A stretch of 64,000 nucleotides of DNA from Molanna angustata (taxonomy: Eukaryota; Arthropoda; Insecta; Trichoptera; Molannidae), in NCBI GenBank assembly GCA_963576475.1, contig OY754964.1, positions 46,946,861 through 47,010,860 on the forward strand, read 5' to 3'. A program made the translations under genes and the position numbers. How positions within the stretch are numbered: position 1 is the first letter of the stretch; every line of letters begins with the position of its first letter. Below, in pieces: positions 52,483 to 64,000 of this stretch. The notes beneath the pieces are model-generated. The model was given only the letters and a program-made list of their open reading frames with translations, did no database searches and was not told the DNA's origin.

Positions 52483-54661
52483 TAATAACTCATAACAATG
52501 ACCAATATTATTTTTTTTTATGAAAAGTGTAAGCTGGATGTCTGTCGATCTTATAAATAAATAATATTATATATTCTAAGTCGAAATTAAAGTACAAATA
52601 TATGTATTTTCTATTCAAATATGAAAACATATCCTTCTCATTTATCAAAGTAAAAAAAAAGTAAGAAGTGTCCAGGGTGAAATTATAGATAAATGAACCT
52701 ATAGTAATCCCAAGACAGTGTTCTGTTCACCCACGCCACGTCATGTCCAAAAGTTAGGGCACATCCCATTGATAAATAGCCACTAACCACCCATGGGTAC
52801 TTTTTATTTACATGTTGTTCTTAGTGTTTGTACATTATACCTACATGGTCAAACAACATTATTAATATACTTTGTATAAACACTGAGAAATAAAATTCGA
52901 AAGATCTTTCTCATTTGTCGCAAAGATTAAATAAAAATGAGTGGGTTTAGATATTATTAAATTTCATATCATGTAGTGTAGGTAAGTCACATCCATACTT
53001 GAACATTTTACAACGAAGTTGATTACGCACTCACTCTCTATATGAAAACCGATGATGTAAAAATACTTATAATTACTATAATATCACAATAATCCATTAT
53101 TGCAAAAAATATGGAAGAATGTTAAATAATTTAAAAAATTCGAAACAAAAATAATGATTTTTACAACGTCGATTAATGACTCAGGATCAATCAAAATGTA
53201 AGATAGTACAGTTTTGAATTCCTTTACAAAACAAAGCTGTCTTCAGTCCTTTATTATAATACCCTAGTGTCTATTCCAAGCTTTGGTTAGTGAGACTATT
53301 ACTAATCCTTAAGATATATCGTCGTTGGCTAAAAAAGTAACCGACAAAAACATCCGTTTATATCATAAAATTGCGTATAATCATTGCTTAATGTCAAAAT
53401 TATTGTGAAACATGAAGTCTTTAATATCGTGCTCACAATGGGGCATTCAATAAAAACCATAATCAACTGATAATAGAATGAATGAATCGAGAGAGAAAGA
53501 AAAAAGGTGCGTGTACTTTATATTATGTAAGAAAATTTAAAATTCAAAGCAAATCAAAGCGTGACGGGAGACTATTGTCAATGTGCACTCAAAGAATAAT
53601 TAATTTCGTAACAAGAGATACTGAGACCGTCTTTGACATATTATATCAAATCTTTTGGACTATATTCTACTTTCAAAAATCATACTTTTATAATATTTTC
53701 ACAATGTTACACTAATTTGTTCGTAACTGCTGACAAGATCATTTTTCTTTCTTTTTTAACTACGTAGGAGACTCCAGCTGTAATTATTCAGATCAATTAT
53801 TATACTCTTCCGAAGCAGTGCACTACATAACGTTGGGGAGGGTTTTTTTATTTATTTAAATATACGAGTATGTATCTATTATTGATTTAAACCATTTACG
53901 TAATCTTGCATTATGGTAACTACCTTTGTTTCAAACGATGATTGTACTAACTTAAATATTTAGTATTGACTATTGGAGATCTTATGTGTTTGTATCGTGT
54001 TCTGTTGGTGTCTTTGATAAATAAATAAGTAGGTATAGTAATTAAATCGAAAATTCTGAGATACTTTAATATATTTTTTCTACTATAACGAAATTATATA
54101 ATAGTTTTCTCAGTTTGTAAGCTTAAGAATCCACTTATACGGTTGTATTTTATTCTCTCAGGAATATTATTTGTTTGTTTTGTTTTTTCTTATCTTATTA
54201 AAGTCAACATTTTGACAAAAGAAAAATGGACAGAAAAAACAACGAAAAAAATTTAGATTTATCCCAGCACCCCAGTATGACACGCTTGTATTTATAGTTT
54301 CTTTTGTCCGTAAAGGATAAGTTTTGCTAAAATTTAAAACAATATGTAAGTAAAACACTATAAATACGTTGTCACTTTAAATAAAAAAACGGTTGTTTTT
54401 TTGAGTAGTTTGTTGATAAATAATTTAATTTAATTATATATTGTGTTATAGATAAATACTACATGCTTGTACCTATTACTTTTTAGAATTCCGGTTTATC
54501 ATAGATGTGATGTTTATAACATAATTAATTTAGTAAAACATTGGCATGTTTATTTTTCAACTGTAAAACTTTATTATGTGTTGTGTAAAAGAAAAGCTAA
54601 CTTTATATTAAAAACAAAATTTTAAAGTGTTTGCCATTGAATTAAATAATACAACAAACAT
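52483..54661. other. No recognised gene
   Basis: About 2.2 kb of AT-rich DNA. The longest frames (53482-53715 plus, 54167-54358 minus) show no motif. Confidence 0.45.
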
Positions 54662-54785
54662 ATTTTTTGTGGCGGTCCCTATACGAATCGCACACTTAAA
54701 GTATGTTTCGTCTCCATTCTTCCCAATCATTTAATTATTAATCTATCCATCTCTTAGGCATCCTTCCTCGTCCGTCATCAATTAT
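54662..54785 (-). pseudogene. Possible LINE tail remnant
   Basis: Minus strand: GRGRMPKRWID, two stops, then LNDWEEWRRNI. It recalls the GRPKKRWxD...DRxEWRR end of insect non-LTR elements. Short and broken. Confidence 0.4.
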
Positions 54786-56440
54786 CAAAATAATTTGAAT
54801 TAAAATCACAGCTAATAACAGGATGCAAATCACGTGATTATCTTATGTAATGTTTGGAACATCTTAAGTGAGAAAACATCTCTTGTCTGACCGATTGAAA
54901 AGATGTTTATTTTGTTTACCGTCAAAATATTATAATTACCTTAATAATTTGACAGTTAAACGTGTGTACAAAAGCTGTTTTCAACAATAGGAAATAATTA
55001 CTATACTCTTTTTCAGTTTCGTTAAATATGCATCTATGGGCAATGAAGTGACGTCACCGTCGTAAACAGTGAATAATTACATGATATCAGTGGATACCAT
55101 AGGTACATCTAAAGTAATAAAGCAATCATAATGTTTTTATAGAAACTATTTACTACTCTCAAATATATCTTCTAATTCTTTTATGTAGACCTTTGGTCAG
55201 TTTTTATACGAACTATTTCCTTAAGTCTAATTCTTCTTTTTCTTATTTCATGTAGACATTAAAGTCAGTTTAAGTCTAATAGTCTATTGTGCAGAAATAT
55301 TATGAAGGCTATGCAGACTTGATGAAAATATATAAAAACAAATGGGATGTGACCAACACTAGAATCTTTTCAATACTTTTGTTTAATCAAATTTAAACCT
55401 TTTCTATCATCCTATATTGCTTAATTTTCAATACCCACACATTTTATTTCGATGACAATAAATTCAAAACGTTTGACAAACTCTTCACAGCGTTTATATT
55501 TAATGTAGAATTTTGTGTCAGTTTTAAGTTTATTAGTCTAATTGTGCAAAAATATTATAAACTATCTGCAAACTTGATGAAAAAATATAAAAACGAATGG
55601 GATGTAACCAGCACTCGACTCTTTGATTAATATTTTTTTCCATTCATACAATATTACTAAAATTTTAATACACATTATTTGCTTTCAATTACAATAAGTA
55701 AAAATGGGGGTTGTAGCCAATAATGCACTCTTTACAACGTTAATAATCAGTCATATTTTGCACGCATTTCCCATAGTCAATGCGTGCTAAATTTGTACAT
55801 ACCTACTTTATTCACATTGGATTGTAATATATAAAAACCAATGGATTTTGCAAAAAAATTGTGTGACAATATTATAAAAATGATTGTTTATTCCTTCACA
55901 ATTTTACATTCTTGGTCAACGGCGGGACATAAAAGCTAGTTTATAATAATACTTTTAACCAAATGAAAACGAAAATGTACAACAAGTTATGATTGTACCT
56001 ACCTACTGTGTGAATTACGTAATCAATATAACTATTGTTGTAACTCACATAAACATATCATCGACGAATGCATTACGATGTGACGATAAACTTAGGTAAC
56101 AGTTATTTTAAAATATCGAAATTACTATGTAGAAATGTCGAATATTATGTAAAACACACAACATTTCGATATAGTATGTTAATTTAAGAAATATGAACAT
56201 TACATCCTACAATAATATTTTATTCATACATAAAATAAAATACATAATAATAAAATCATCGCTTTCTCGTTTTGAAGAGGGAAAAGCTATTATTTTTACA
56301 AGCAATTACGCAACACAGTTCTAAAGATATTAATTTAATCATATAATTGATATAATGAAAATGATTTATTTGTTGCAAAAAAAAAAACAATTTCTTGAGG
56401 ATATAGATTACAAACTCAATAGCACACAGCGATCCTTGGA
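54786..56440. other. No gene; one diverged direct duplication
   Basis: 55247-55377 and 55503-55625 align: both contain GTCAGTTT, TAGTCTA, TTGTGCA, AAATATTAT, ACTTGATGAAAA and AATGGGATGT. Neither copy has an ORF. Confidence 0.45.
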
Positions 56441-56790
56441 TAATCCATTCTTGGTATAAGCCTAAGAGATAGAATAAGAAATGAGGAAATTAGGAAGAGA
56501 ACCAGAGTAGCGGATGTCATGGATCGCGTAGCAAGATTGAAGTGGCAATGGGCGGGCCATATTGCAAGACAAGGCCCCACAAGATGGACCCCTAAAATAT
56601 TAAGATGGAGACCTTGGGAAAACAAGAGAGGCGTCGGAAGACCTCAAAAAAGATGGTCCGACGAGATAGCCGCTGTGGGGGGTAAAAATTGGCTACAAGC
56701 AGCAACCGACAGGAAGAAATGGAAGAGGCCTATATCCACCAGTGGAGGAAGAGGGCTGAAGAAGAAGAAGATAGATTACAACCGGTAATA
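56441..56790 (+). pseudogene. RTE-type retrotransposon C-terminus
   Basis: The frame reads LGISLRDRIRNEEIRKRTRV, DVMDRVARLKWQWAGHIARQ, TPKILRWRPWENKRG, VGRPQKRWSDEI and NWLQAATDRKKW. A frame shift then leads into EEAYIHQWRKRAEEEED. It is the same RTE family as 13883-14148, about 110 codons, 5'-truncated. Element Z starts eight bases later. Confidence 0.85.
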
Positions 56791-56797
56791 ATACCAA

Positions 56798-57516
56798 ACT
56801 AGTTGCATGTAACACATGAGATCCAACTGTCGATAGCGATAGTATGTATAGTTGAAGAATATGTACCAAACTATAAACCCATAAATACAAATTATTGAAT
56901 ATTTTCAGATATTTTGTTTTCTATACAACATATGTAGGTATGTATGTCAAGATAGGATAGTATGGAGGAAGATCCTTTTTCCTACCCAGAATATGCAAAT
57001 AGCATGATGGTATGTATGTATGTATGTTTGGAGATGAAGTATCAAACTATTAAGTCTTCTTATATATTGTGTATAGGCGACTGCCATACAAAATGTATGA
57101 AGCGATGTCGTCACTAAATTCAATTTTTAAAAAAATTGTTAAAAAAAAATTGAGATCTAGTTGGGGTGTTTCGGCTTTTTTCGATAATTGTAAAAGTTTT
57201 GGAAATATAGGCAGTTAAACTCATAAATTTATCATAAAAAAAATATTTTTCTTAATAAAAAATGTTTGAGAAACCCTGGAATTTTTTTGAAAAAACTAAT
57301 TTGAGATTTTGTATTTGTCTATTTTTGTACCAATTTTCAGCGTTCTAGCGTTTATGGTTTCTGAGATATATGGAAAAATAAAATTAAATTAAAAAGTTGA
57401 TAACCCCTGACTGAAACAAAAATTCAAAATTCCGAGTATAAAAGTTTTGTAGGCCTGTAACTGTTTATATATTCTGAAATTTTAGGCTCTGTAAATTGAG
57501 CGGATCGACAGTTGGA
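56798..57516 (-). mobile_element. Element Z, inverted shortened copy
   Basis: The left end ACTAGTTGCATGTAACACAT, then GATCCAACTGTCGAT; the right end ATCGACAGTTGGA. It is the reverse complement of the right two thirds of the copies at 57575-59612. The GT-repeat part is deleted and the terminal inverted repeat joined directly at GAGCGG near 57500. Confidence 0.8.
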
Positions 57517-57574
57517 ATAGAAGTAATTTGATACTTTTTGTCCATATTGTCGTTTGTTAGTTTTTCATTCGATT

Positions 57575-57779
57575 ATCCAACTGTCGATTTGTTCAGGAGA
57601 ACTTTGTTCTCTTAACATATCGACAATGTATCAAGCCAGGATACGCGAGAATTGTATGCAGAGGTCTACTTTTTTCACGGCTTTTCCAACTTTGAAGTCA
57701 AAAAACACCAACTTAGAGGCTTCGCAGCATATATGTTCCATACACGGATTTACTCAGAATTCGGAGTAGAACATTTCGT

Positions 57780-57811
<32 letters not shown>

Positions 57812-58591
57812 CTGTGTGTGTGTCCGTCCCCCCCTTATAACTTTTGATTCGCTCAATTTACAGAGCCCAAAATTTCAGAATATATAAAAAGTTACAGGCC
57901 TACAAAACTTTTATACTCAGAATTTTGAATTTTTGTTTCAGTCAGGGGTTATCAACTTTTTAATTTTTATTTTATTTTTCCATATATCTCAGAAACCATA
58001 AAAGCTAGAACGCTGAAAATTGGTACAAACATAGAAAAATAAAAAATCTCAAATTATTTTTTTCAAAAATATTCCAGGGTTTTTCAAACATTTTTTATTA
58101 AGAAAAATATTTTTTTTATGATAAATTTATGAGTTTAACTGCCTATATTTCCAAAACTTATACAATTATCGAAAAAAGCCGAAACACCCCAACTAGATAA
58201 TTTAATTTTCTATAAAAAATATTAACATTGTAGTATATCTCAATTTTTTTTAACAATTTTTTAAAAATTGAATTTAGTGACGACATCGCTTCATACATTT
58301 TGTATGGCAGTCGCCTATACACAATATGTAAGAAGACTTAATAGTTTGATACTTCATCTCCAAACATACATACCATCATGCTATTTTCATATTCTGGGTA
58401 GGAAAAAAGGAACTTCCTCCATACTATCCTATCTTGACATACATACCTACATAATATATGTTGTATAGAAAACAAAATATCTGAAAATATTCAATAATTT
58501 GTATTTATGGGTTTATAGTTTGGTACATATTCTTCAACTATACATACTATCGCTATCGACAGTTGGATCTCATGTGTTACATGCAACTAGT
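57575..58591 (+). mobile_element. Element Z, copy 2, about 1 kb
   Basis: Terminal inverted repeats ATCCAACTGTCGAT (57575-57588) and ATCGACAGTTGGAT (58555-58568). The right end is extended by CTCATGTGTTACATGCAACT up to ACTAGT. The inside has a GT microsatellite, a C-rich spacer and long AT-rich arms (AGTGACGACATCGCTTCATA). No convincing ORF, so it is probably non-autonomous. Confidence 0.8.
57778..57828. repeat. GT microsatellite inside element Z
   Basis: A TGTG run with a few TC interruptions. A shorter version lies at 58801-58832 in the next copy. Confidence 0.9.
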
Positions 58592-58597
58592 GTTATA

Positions 58598-59612
58598 ATC
58601 CAACTGTCGATTTGTTCAGGAGAACTTTGTTCTCTTAACATATCGACAATGTTTCAAGCCAGGATACGCGAGAATTGTATGCAGAGGTCTACTTTTTTCA
58701 CGGCTTTTCCAACTTTGAAGTCAAAAAATACCAACTTAGAGGCTTCGCAGCATATATGTTCCATACACGGATTTACTCAGAATTCGGAGTAGAACATTTC
58801 GTGTGTCTGTGTGTGTGTGTGTCTGTGTGTGTCCGTCCCCCCCCTTATAACTTTTGATCCGCTCAATTTACAGAGCCCAAATTTTCAGAATATACAAACA
58901 GTTATAGGCCTACAAAACTTTTATACTCATAAATGTGAATTTTTGTATCAGTCAGGGGTTATCAACTTTTGAAATTTTGGTTTATTTTTCCATATATCTC
59001 AGAAACCATAAAAGCTAGATCGCTGAAATTTGGTATAAACATAGACAAATACAAAATCTCAAATTAGTTTTTTTTAAAAAAATCCAGAGTTTCTCAAACA
59101 TTTTTTATTAAGAAAAAAATATTTTTTTTTATGATAAATTTATGAGTTTAACTGCCTATATTTCCAATTTTTTTAAAAATATCAAGAAAAGCCGAAACAC
59201 CCCAACTAGATAATTTAATTTTCTATAAAAAATATTAACATTGTATTAGCACATCTCAATTTTTTTTTAATAATTTTTATAAAAATTGAATTTAGTGACG
59301 ACATTGCTTCATACAATTTTTATGGCAATCGCCTACACACAATATCTAAGAAGACTCAATTGTTTGATACTAATCTCCAAACATACATACATACCATCAT
59401 TCTGTTTTCATATTCTGGGTAGGATCAAAGGACTGACCTCCATACTATCCAATCTTGACATACATACATATTATGTAGGTACATGTGTTGTATAGATAAT
59501 ACAATATCTTAAAATATTAAATAATTTGTATTTATGGGATTATAGTTTGGTACTTCAACTATACATTCTATCGCTATCGACAGTTGGATATCATGTGTTA
59601 CATGCAACTAGT
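58598..59612 (+). mobile_element. Element Z, copy 3, about 1 kb
   Basis: Starts ATCCAACTGTCGAT exactly 1023 bases after copy 2 and ends at ACTAGT. Most of it is collinear with copy 2, with scattered substitutions and a shorter GT tract, so the tandem state is not brand new. Confidence 0.8.
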
Positions 59613-59850
59613 ATAATTACACCTCTAAGATTAATGTTTTGTATACATATATTAGTCCAGAAAATGTATATAAGAAAATGTATTTTGTATATAAGTGGCA
59701 TACGCGAGTGCCGAATGCATAAGTATCAATTAAGTGTAAAGAATATGATAAAACCTAATAAATGGTAGAAACTTATGGCTGAATTTATAAACCATTCTCA
59801 AAACTGATGCAATATTAACCAAACTAAAACGTATTGATTTTGTCGTGGTA

Positions 59851-61035
59851 TAAGAAAGTTTTATAAATATGGTCTATAGTGCAAATATTATCTATAAACT
59901 ACATACATAAGTAGTTGAGCGATCCACGTGTATTATAATCAAAAAGGAAGACAACCAGAATTATCATAAACCAGCAGATATAATTATTGTCAAAACCCCA
60001 AGCCCAGTGAATATCCAGAAACTAATAGTTAAAACGACCGTATGTACCTATGTAGAAACCAGCATTTTGTTATAGTACCTACTACAGTAAGAAAGTTTTA
60101 TAAATATGGTCTATAGTGCAAATATTATCTATAAACTACATACATAAGTAGTTGAGCGATCCACGTGTATTATAATCAAAAAGGAAGACAACCAGAATTA
60201 TCATAAACCAGCAGATATAATTATTGTCAAAACCCCAAGCCCAGTGAATATCCAGAAACTAATAGTTAAAACGACCGTATGTACCTATGTAGAAACCAGC
60301 ATTTTGTTATAGTACCTACTACAGTAAGAAAGTTTTATAAATATGGTCTATAGTGCAAATATTATCTATAAACTACATACATAAGTAGTTGAGCGATCCA
60401 CGTGTATTATAATCAAAAAGGAAGACAACCAGAATTATCATAAACCAGCAGATATAATTATTGTCAAAACCCCAAGCCCAGTGAATATCCAGAAACTAAT
60501 AGTTAAAACGACCGTATGTACCTATGTAGAAACCAGCATTTTGTTATAGTACCTACTACAGTAAGAAAGTTTTATAAATATGGTCTATAGTGCAAATATT
60601 ATCTATAAACTACATACATAAGTAGTTGAGCGATCCACGTGTATTATAATCAAAAAGGAAGACAACCAGAATTATCATAAACCAGCAGATATAATTATTG
60701 TCAAAACCCCAAGCCCAGTGAATATCCAGAAACTAATAGTTAAAACGACCGTATGTACCTATGTAGAAACCAGCATTTTGTTATAGTACCTACTACAGTA
60801 AGAAAGTTTTATAAATATGGTCTATAGTGCAAATATTATCTATAAACTACATACATAAGTAGTTGAGCGATCCACGTGTATTATAATCAAAAAGGAAGAC
60901 AACCAGAATTATCATAAACCAGCAGATATAATTATTGTCAAAACCCCAAGCCCAGTGAATATCCAGAAACTAATAGTTAAAACGACCGTATGTACATATG
61001 TAGAAACCAGCATTTTGTTATAGTACCTACTACAA
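59851..61035. repeat. 237 bp tandem repeat, five copies
   Basis: TAAGAAAGTTTTATAAATAT starts at 59851, 60088, 60325, 60562 and 60799, giving an exact 237 base period. The copies look nearly identical; the last has TGTACATATG for TGTACCTATG and ends TACAATAAG. No ORF spans the units. Confidence 0.95.
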
Positions 61036-61171
61036 TAAGCATTGTGGAATACCGAACCATATTTGCATATTAAAATAGTATCACACGAAGTATCCATAGT
61101 GCCACATGGGACAGTCATATTTTCACATTACCAAACCGGGGAATACTGCTGAATTTTCGCAATAACCGAAG

Positions 61172-61355
61172 GCTCGGCAATTTTAGATGGGCGCTGGGCT
61201 AGTAATCCAGTGGTCGCGAGTTCGAATCCTGCCTCGACCGATTTCGTTCACCTAAGCACAAGCATTTACTTGCTTATTTTAGGGAACGTAGGAAGATGTA
61301 TATGTACTTGTTTAACAAGGACATATTCATTTTTTTATGAAAAAAAAAAAAAAAT
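61172..61355 (+). mobile_element. SINE-C (tRNA-derived), near full length
   Basis: Head TAGATGGGCGCTGGGCTAGT, B box GAGTTCGAATCC, then CTCGACCGATTTCGTTCACC, TATTTTAGGGAACGTAGGAA, GTACTTGTTTAACAAGGACA and a run of A at 61340. Other copies are at 3881, 12655 and 37045. Confidence 0.85.
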
Positions 61356-62184
61356 TCTTGAAAAAGAATAAACGCCAAATTACCATATTTTTACGGGATC
61401 AAAAAAGGTCATCCGCAGATATTATGTACCTCCCTCAGAAAACCTTAAAGACTGTTAATTTTTTTCTTGTCATTTTTCACAAGTATACAGACGATAAAAT
61501 TTTCTAGTAGGTACATTTATCAATAATTCCCAAAATCTATATTGTATAAACCCTAATGGATCGATATCAACTTGCAGCGGATCTATGTACATAGGTATAT
61601 CAGCTAAATAAAAATAATGACATTGTGCAAATTTATATTTCATCATTTTTGTGAATGTTACTTTGTGACTGACGTCATTAAAACTAACCTTATTGCAATT
61701 TATGTATAATGTATGTAGTTTTCAAAAGTCATAAGTATATTGTATATTTTTCTTCCGTGAGCGCTTGCGGTCTTAAAAATTCAACTTTATTTATGAATAT
61801 AAATTATCGTTAGTAAATATCAATACTAAGTCGCTTTTATAATTGAGTGGTTTATTGAATAAGTACATAATTTGCAATGGATATTTTGTATTTAATGAAT
61901 AATTTATGCATAAAATCATTTATCACACTATCGGAAAATTTTGTTTCCGTATTACAATAGCTCGAAACGGGAACTCCGGAACCGCTTTGGGGCATTGCAA
62001 CTATGCCAATAAATAATAACCTACGGCTAAATATATAAATAAAACAATACCTACATAATAATTTAGCCTAGTGATGTATGGCAAAATAAACCATAAAGCT
62101 TCGAAATTTAACCTTTATCAGTTTGCGAAAAGTATTTACGATTATAATTATAAGTGTTTGATTAAAATAGATAAATTATTTATA
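61356..62184. other. No gene seen
   Basis: AT-rich. Confidence 0.45.
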
Positions 62185-64000
62185 TCGAATATTTTTATTA
62201 TTGCATATGCGCAAACATTGGATTTTTTCCTTGTCGGGAGTCAAAGATATTTTTTAACAGATTTTTAATTATCTCAATAGAGACGAAGTTGGAATATTTA
62301 TTGTAGGAGAACCGGGAAATCAAGGCACCTACAGGGCTTACGACCTGTCATCGGCTGGTTTACGTGATCACCTTATGCGCTTGCGCAACGTTCACCAATT
62401 ATGCCTTTTCAATGAGATCCCTATCAATTCAATTTTGAAAGTTCTATACACTATAATACTGAAATTCCTCTCGCCTGAAAATAAGGAACTTTTACTACAG
62501 CCATCTATGGGTGAAATTATGAACAACAATCTTATTATTTTTATTTATTTTGTTGGAACGCCATCTATTGAGAGAATTGGTTTTTTGTAAATAATGAAAG
62601 CTACAATTCTTATATCTGAGGTGACAATGCATTTTTCGCATAGAAGTCACCCCTGAATTGCGCCAGACTTATAAGGTCATTTTTGTCTTATTTACCTACT
62701 TGTACCAATGTGTAAGTAATCGAATATTTTTATTATTGCATATGCGCAAACATTGGATTTTTTCCTTGTCGGGAGTCAAAGATATTTTTTAACAGATTTT
62801 TAATTATCTCAATAGAGACGAAGTTGGAATATTTATTGTAGGAGAACCGGGAAATCAAGGCACCTACAGGGCTTACGACCTGTCATCGGCTGGTTTACGT
62901 GATCACCTTATGCGCTTGCGCAACGTTCACCAATTATGCCTTTTCAATGAGATCCCTATCAATTCAATTTTGAAAGTTCTATACACTATAATACTGAAAT
63001 TCCTCTCGCCTGAAAATAAGGAACTTTTACTACAGCCATCTATGGGTGAAATTATGAACAACAATCTTATTATTTTTATTTATTTTGTTGGAACGCCATC
63101 TATTGAGAGAATTGGTTTTTTGTAAATAATGAAAGCTACAATTCTTATATCTGAGGTGACAATGCATTTTTCGCATAGAAGTCACCCCTGAATTGCGCCA
63201 GACTTATAAGGTCATTTTTGTCTTATTTACCTACTTGTACCAATGTGTAAGTAATCGAATATTTTTATTATTGCATATGCGCAAACATTGGATTTTTTCC
63301 TTGTCGGGAGTCAAAGATATTTTTTAACAGATTTTTAATTATCTCAATAGAGACGAAGTTGGAATATTTATTGTAGGAGAACCGGGAAATCAAGGCACCT
63401 ACAGGGCTTACGACCTGTCATCGGCTGGTTTACGTGATCACCTTATGCGCTTGCGCAACGTTCACCAATTATGCCTTTTCAATGAGATCCCTATCAATTC
63501 AATTTTGAAAGTTCTATACACTATAATACTGAAATTCCTCTCGCCTGAAAATAAGGAACTTTTACTACAGCCATCTATGGGTGAAATTATGAACAACAAT
63601 CTTATTATTTTTATTTATTTTGTTGGAACGCCATCTATTGAGAGAATTGGTTTTTTGTAAATAATGAAAGCTACAATTCTTATATCTGAGGTGACAATGC
63701 ATTTTTCGCATAGAAGTCACCCCTGAATTGCGCCAGACTTATAAGGTCATTTTTGTCTTATTTACCTACTTGTACCAATGTGTAAGTAATCGAATATTTT
63801 TATTATTGCATATGCGCAAACATTGGATTTTTTCCTTGTCGGGAGTCAAAGATATTTTTTAACAGATTTTTAATTATCTCAATAGAGACGAAGTTGGAAT
63901 ATTTATTGTAGGAGAACCGGGAAATCAAGGCACCTACAGGGCTTACGACCTGTCATCGGCTGGTTTACGTGATCACCTTATGCGCTTGCGCAACGTTCAC
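62185..64000. repeat. 535 bp tandem array, at least 3.4 copies
   Basis: TCGAATATTTTTATTATTGC starts at 62185, 62720, 63255 and 63790, giving an exact 535 base period, and the array continues past the window. Units look identical by eye. Each has an open frame downstream of a TTTTTTAACAG tract (an acceptor-like site) reading NYLNRDEVGIFIVGEPGNQG, AYDLSSAGLRDHLMRLRN and GTPSIERIGFL. Each also has a hairpin with GGTGAC and GTCACC arms near its end. A palindromic, diverged pair of the same unit is at 36084-36720. I read it as satellite-like amplification of an interspersed repeat. Confidence 0.9.

Noticed and set aside
60912..61118. 68-codon minus-strand frame in the last 237 bp unit
   Set aside because: It only exists where the array joins unique DNA; the frame is not kept in the other units and matches no family.
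62185..62720. Helitron unit for the 535 bp repeat
   Set aside because: A TC 5' end after A is present, but there is no CTRR end with a preceding hairpin at the unit boundary; kept only as an open possibility.
59851..64000. CRISPR-like regular repeats
   Set aside because: Units are long (237 and 535 bases) and contiguous without unique spacers; the sequence is eukaryotic.

Overview
This 64 kb window is AT-rich eukaryotic DNA, most likely from an insect with a large, repeat-laden genome and probably a moth or butterfly. The reasons are the mixture of tRNA-derived SINEs, RTE-, CR1/Jockey- and R1/I-type non-LTR retrotransposon remains, Penelope-like elements (PLEs) and short fold-back elements. 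The lepidopteran assignment is inference. I found no complete host protein-coding gene, no true tRNA or rRNA gene and no CRISPR array. Host signal is limited to a CpG-rich patch at 48340-48684 that looks like a promoter with a first exon, plus two weak exon-like ORFs (7052-7195 and 17994-18179).

Layout. 0-20 kb: sparse sequence with a fold-back element (1769-1943), scattered LINE tails (4.6, 9.1, 9.6, 11.5 and 13.9 kb), SINEs (10.6, 12.7 and 17.0 kb), four copies of a roughly 290 bp repeat called X here, a long TA tract (5.8 kb) and a short fold-back PLE remnant (11.0 kb). 20-26 kb: a non-LTR element (20901-23277) sits with an 18 bp target duplication inside an older R1/I-type element on the other strand; then comes a head-to-head pair of PLE 3' ends between TA tracts. 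26-43 kb: mostly unannotated, with SINEs, a hammerhead-like RNA motif (29911-29951), a fold-back PLE remnant carrying a SINE (31885-32602), a palindromic copy of a 535 bp repeat (36.1-36.7 kb), a terminal-inverted-repeat element (37.3-37.9 kb), a CR1/Jockey-type reverse transcriptase fragment (38.8-39.8 kb) and a decayed RTE (41.5-42.1 kb).

43.4-46.4 kb is the most structured part: remains of two PLE families alternate with five long TA tracts, and one copy keeps a GIY-YIG endonuclease end (44904-45620). 46-56 kb holds a minisatellite, an hAT-like MITE, the CpG-rich patch and several LINE ends. 56-64 kb is repeat arrays: an RTE end, three adjacent copies of a roughly 1 kb terminal-inverted-repeat element (called Z), five copies of a 237 bp repeat, a SINE, and a 535 bp head-to-tail array that runs off the window.

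The observations I rate highest concern RNA structure in mobile elements. First, a hairpin followed by GAAAC, 0-2 bases and GTC recurs in PLE-like remnants of five families; the 29.9 kb copy matches the hammerhead ribozyme core apart from one extra base. Second, a hairpin with nearly invariant arms (ATTGCC and GGCAAT) and a variable four-base loop is present in nine SINE/LINE 3' fragments. SINEs, MITEs and truncated LINEs here depend on enzymes encoded elsewhere; nothing in the window looks like a working autonomous element.
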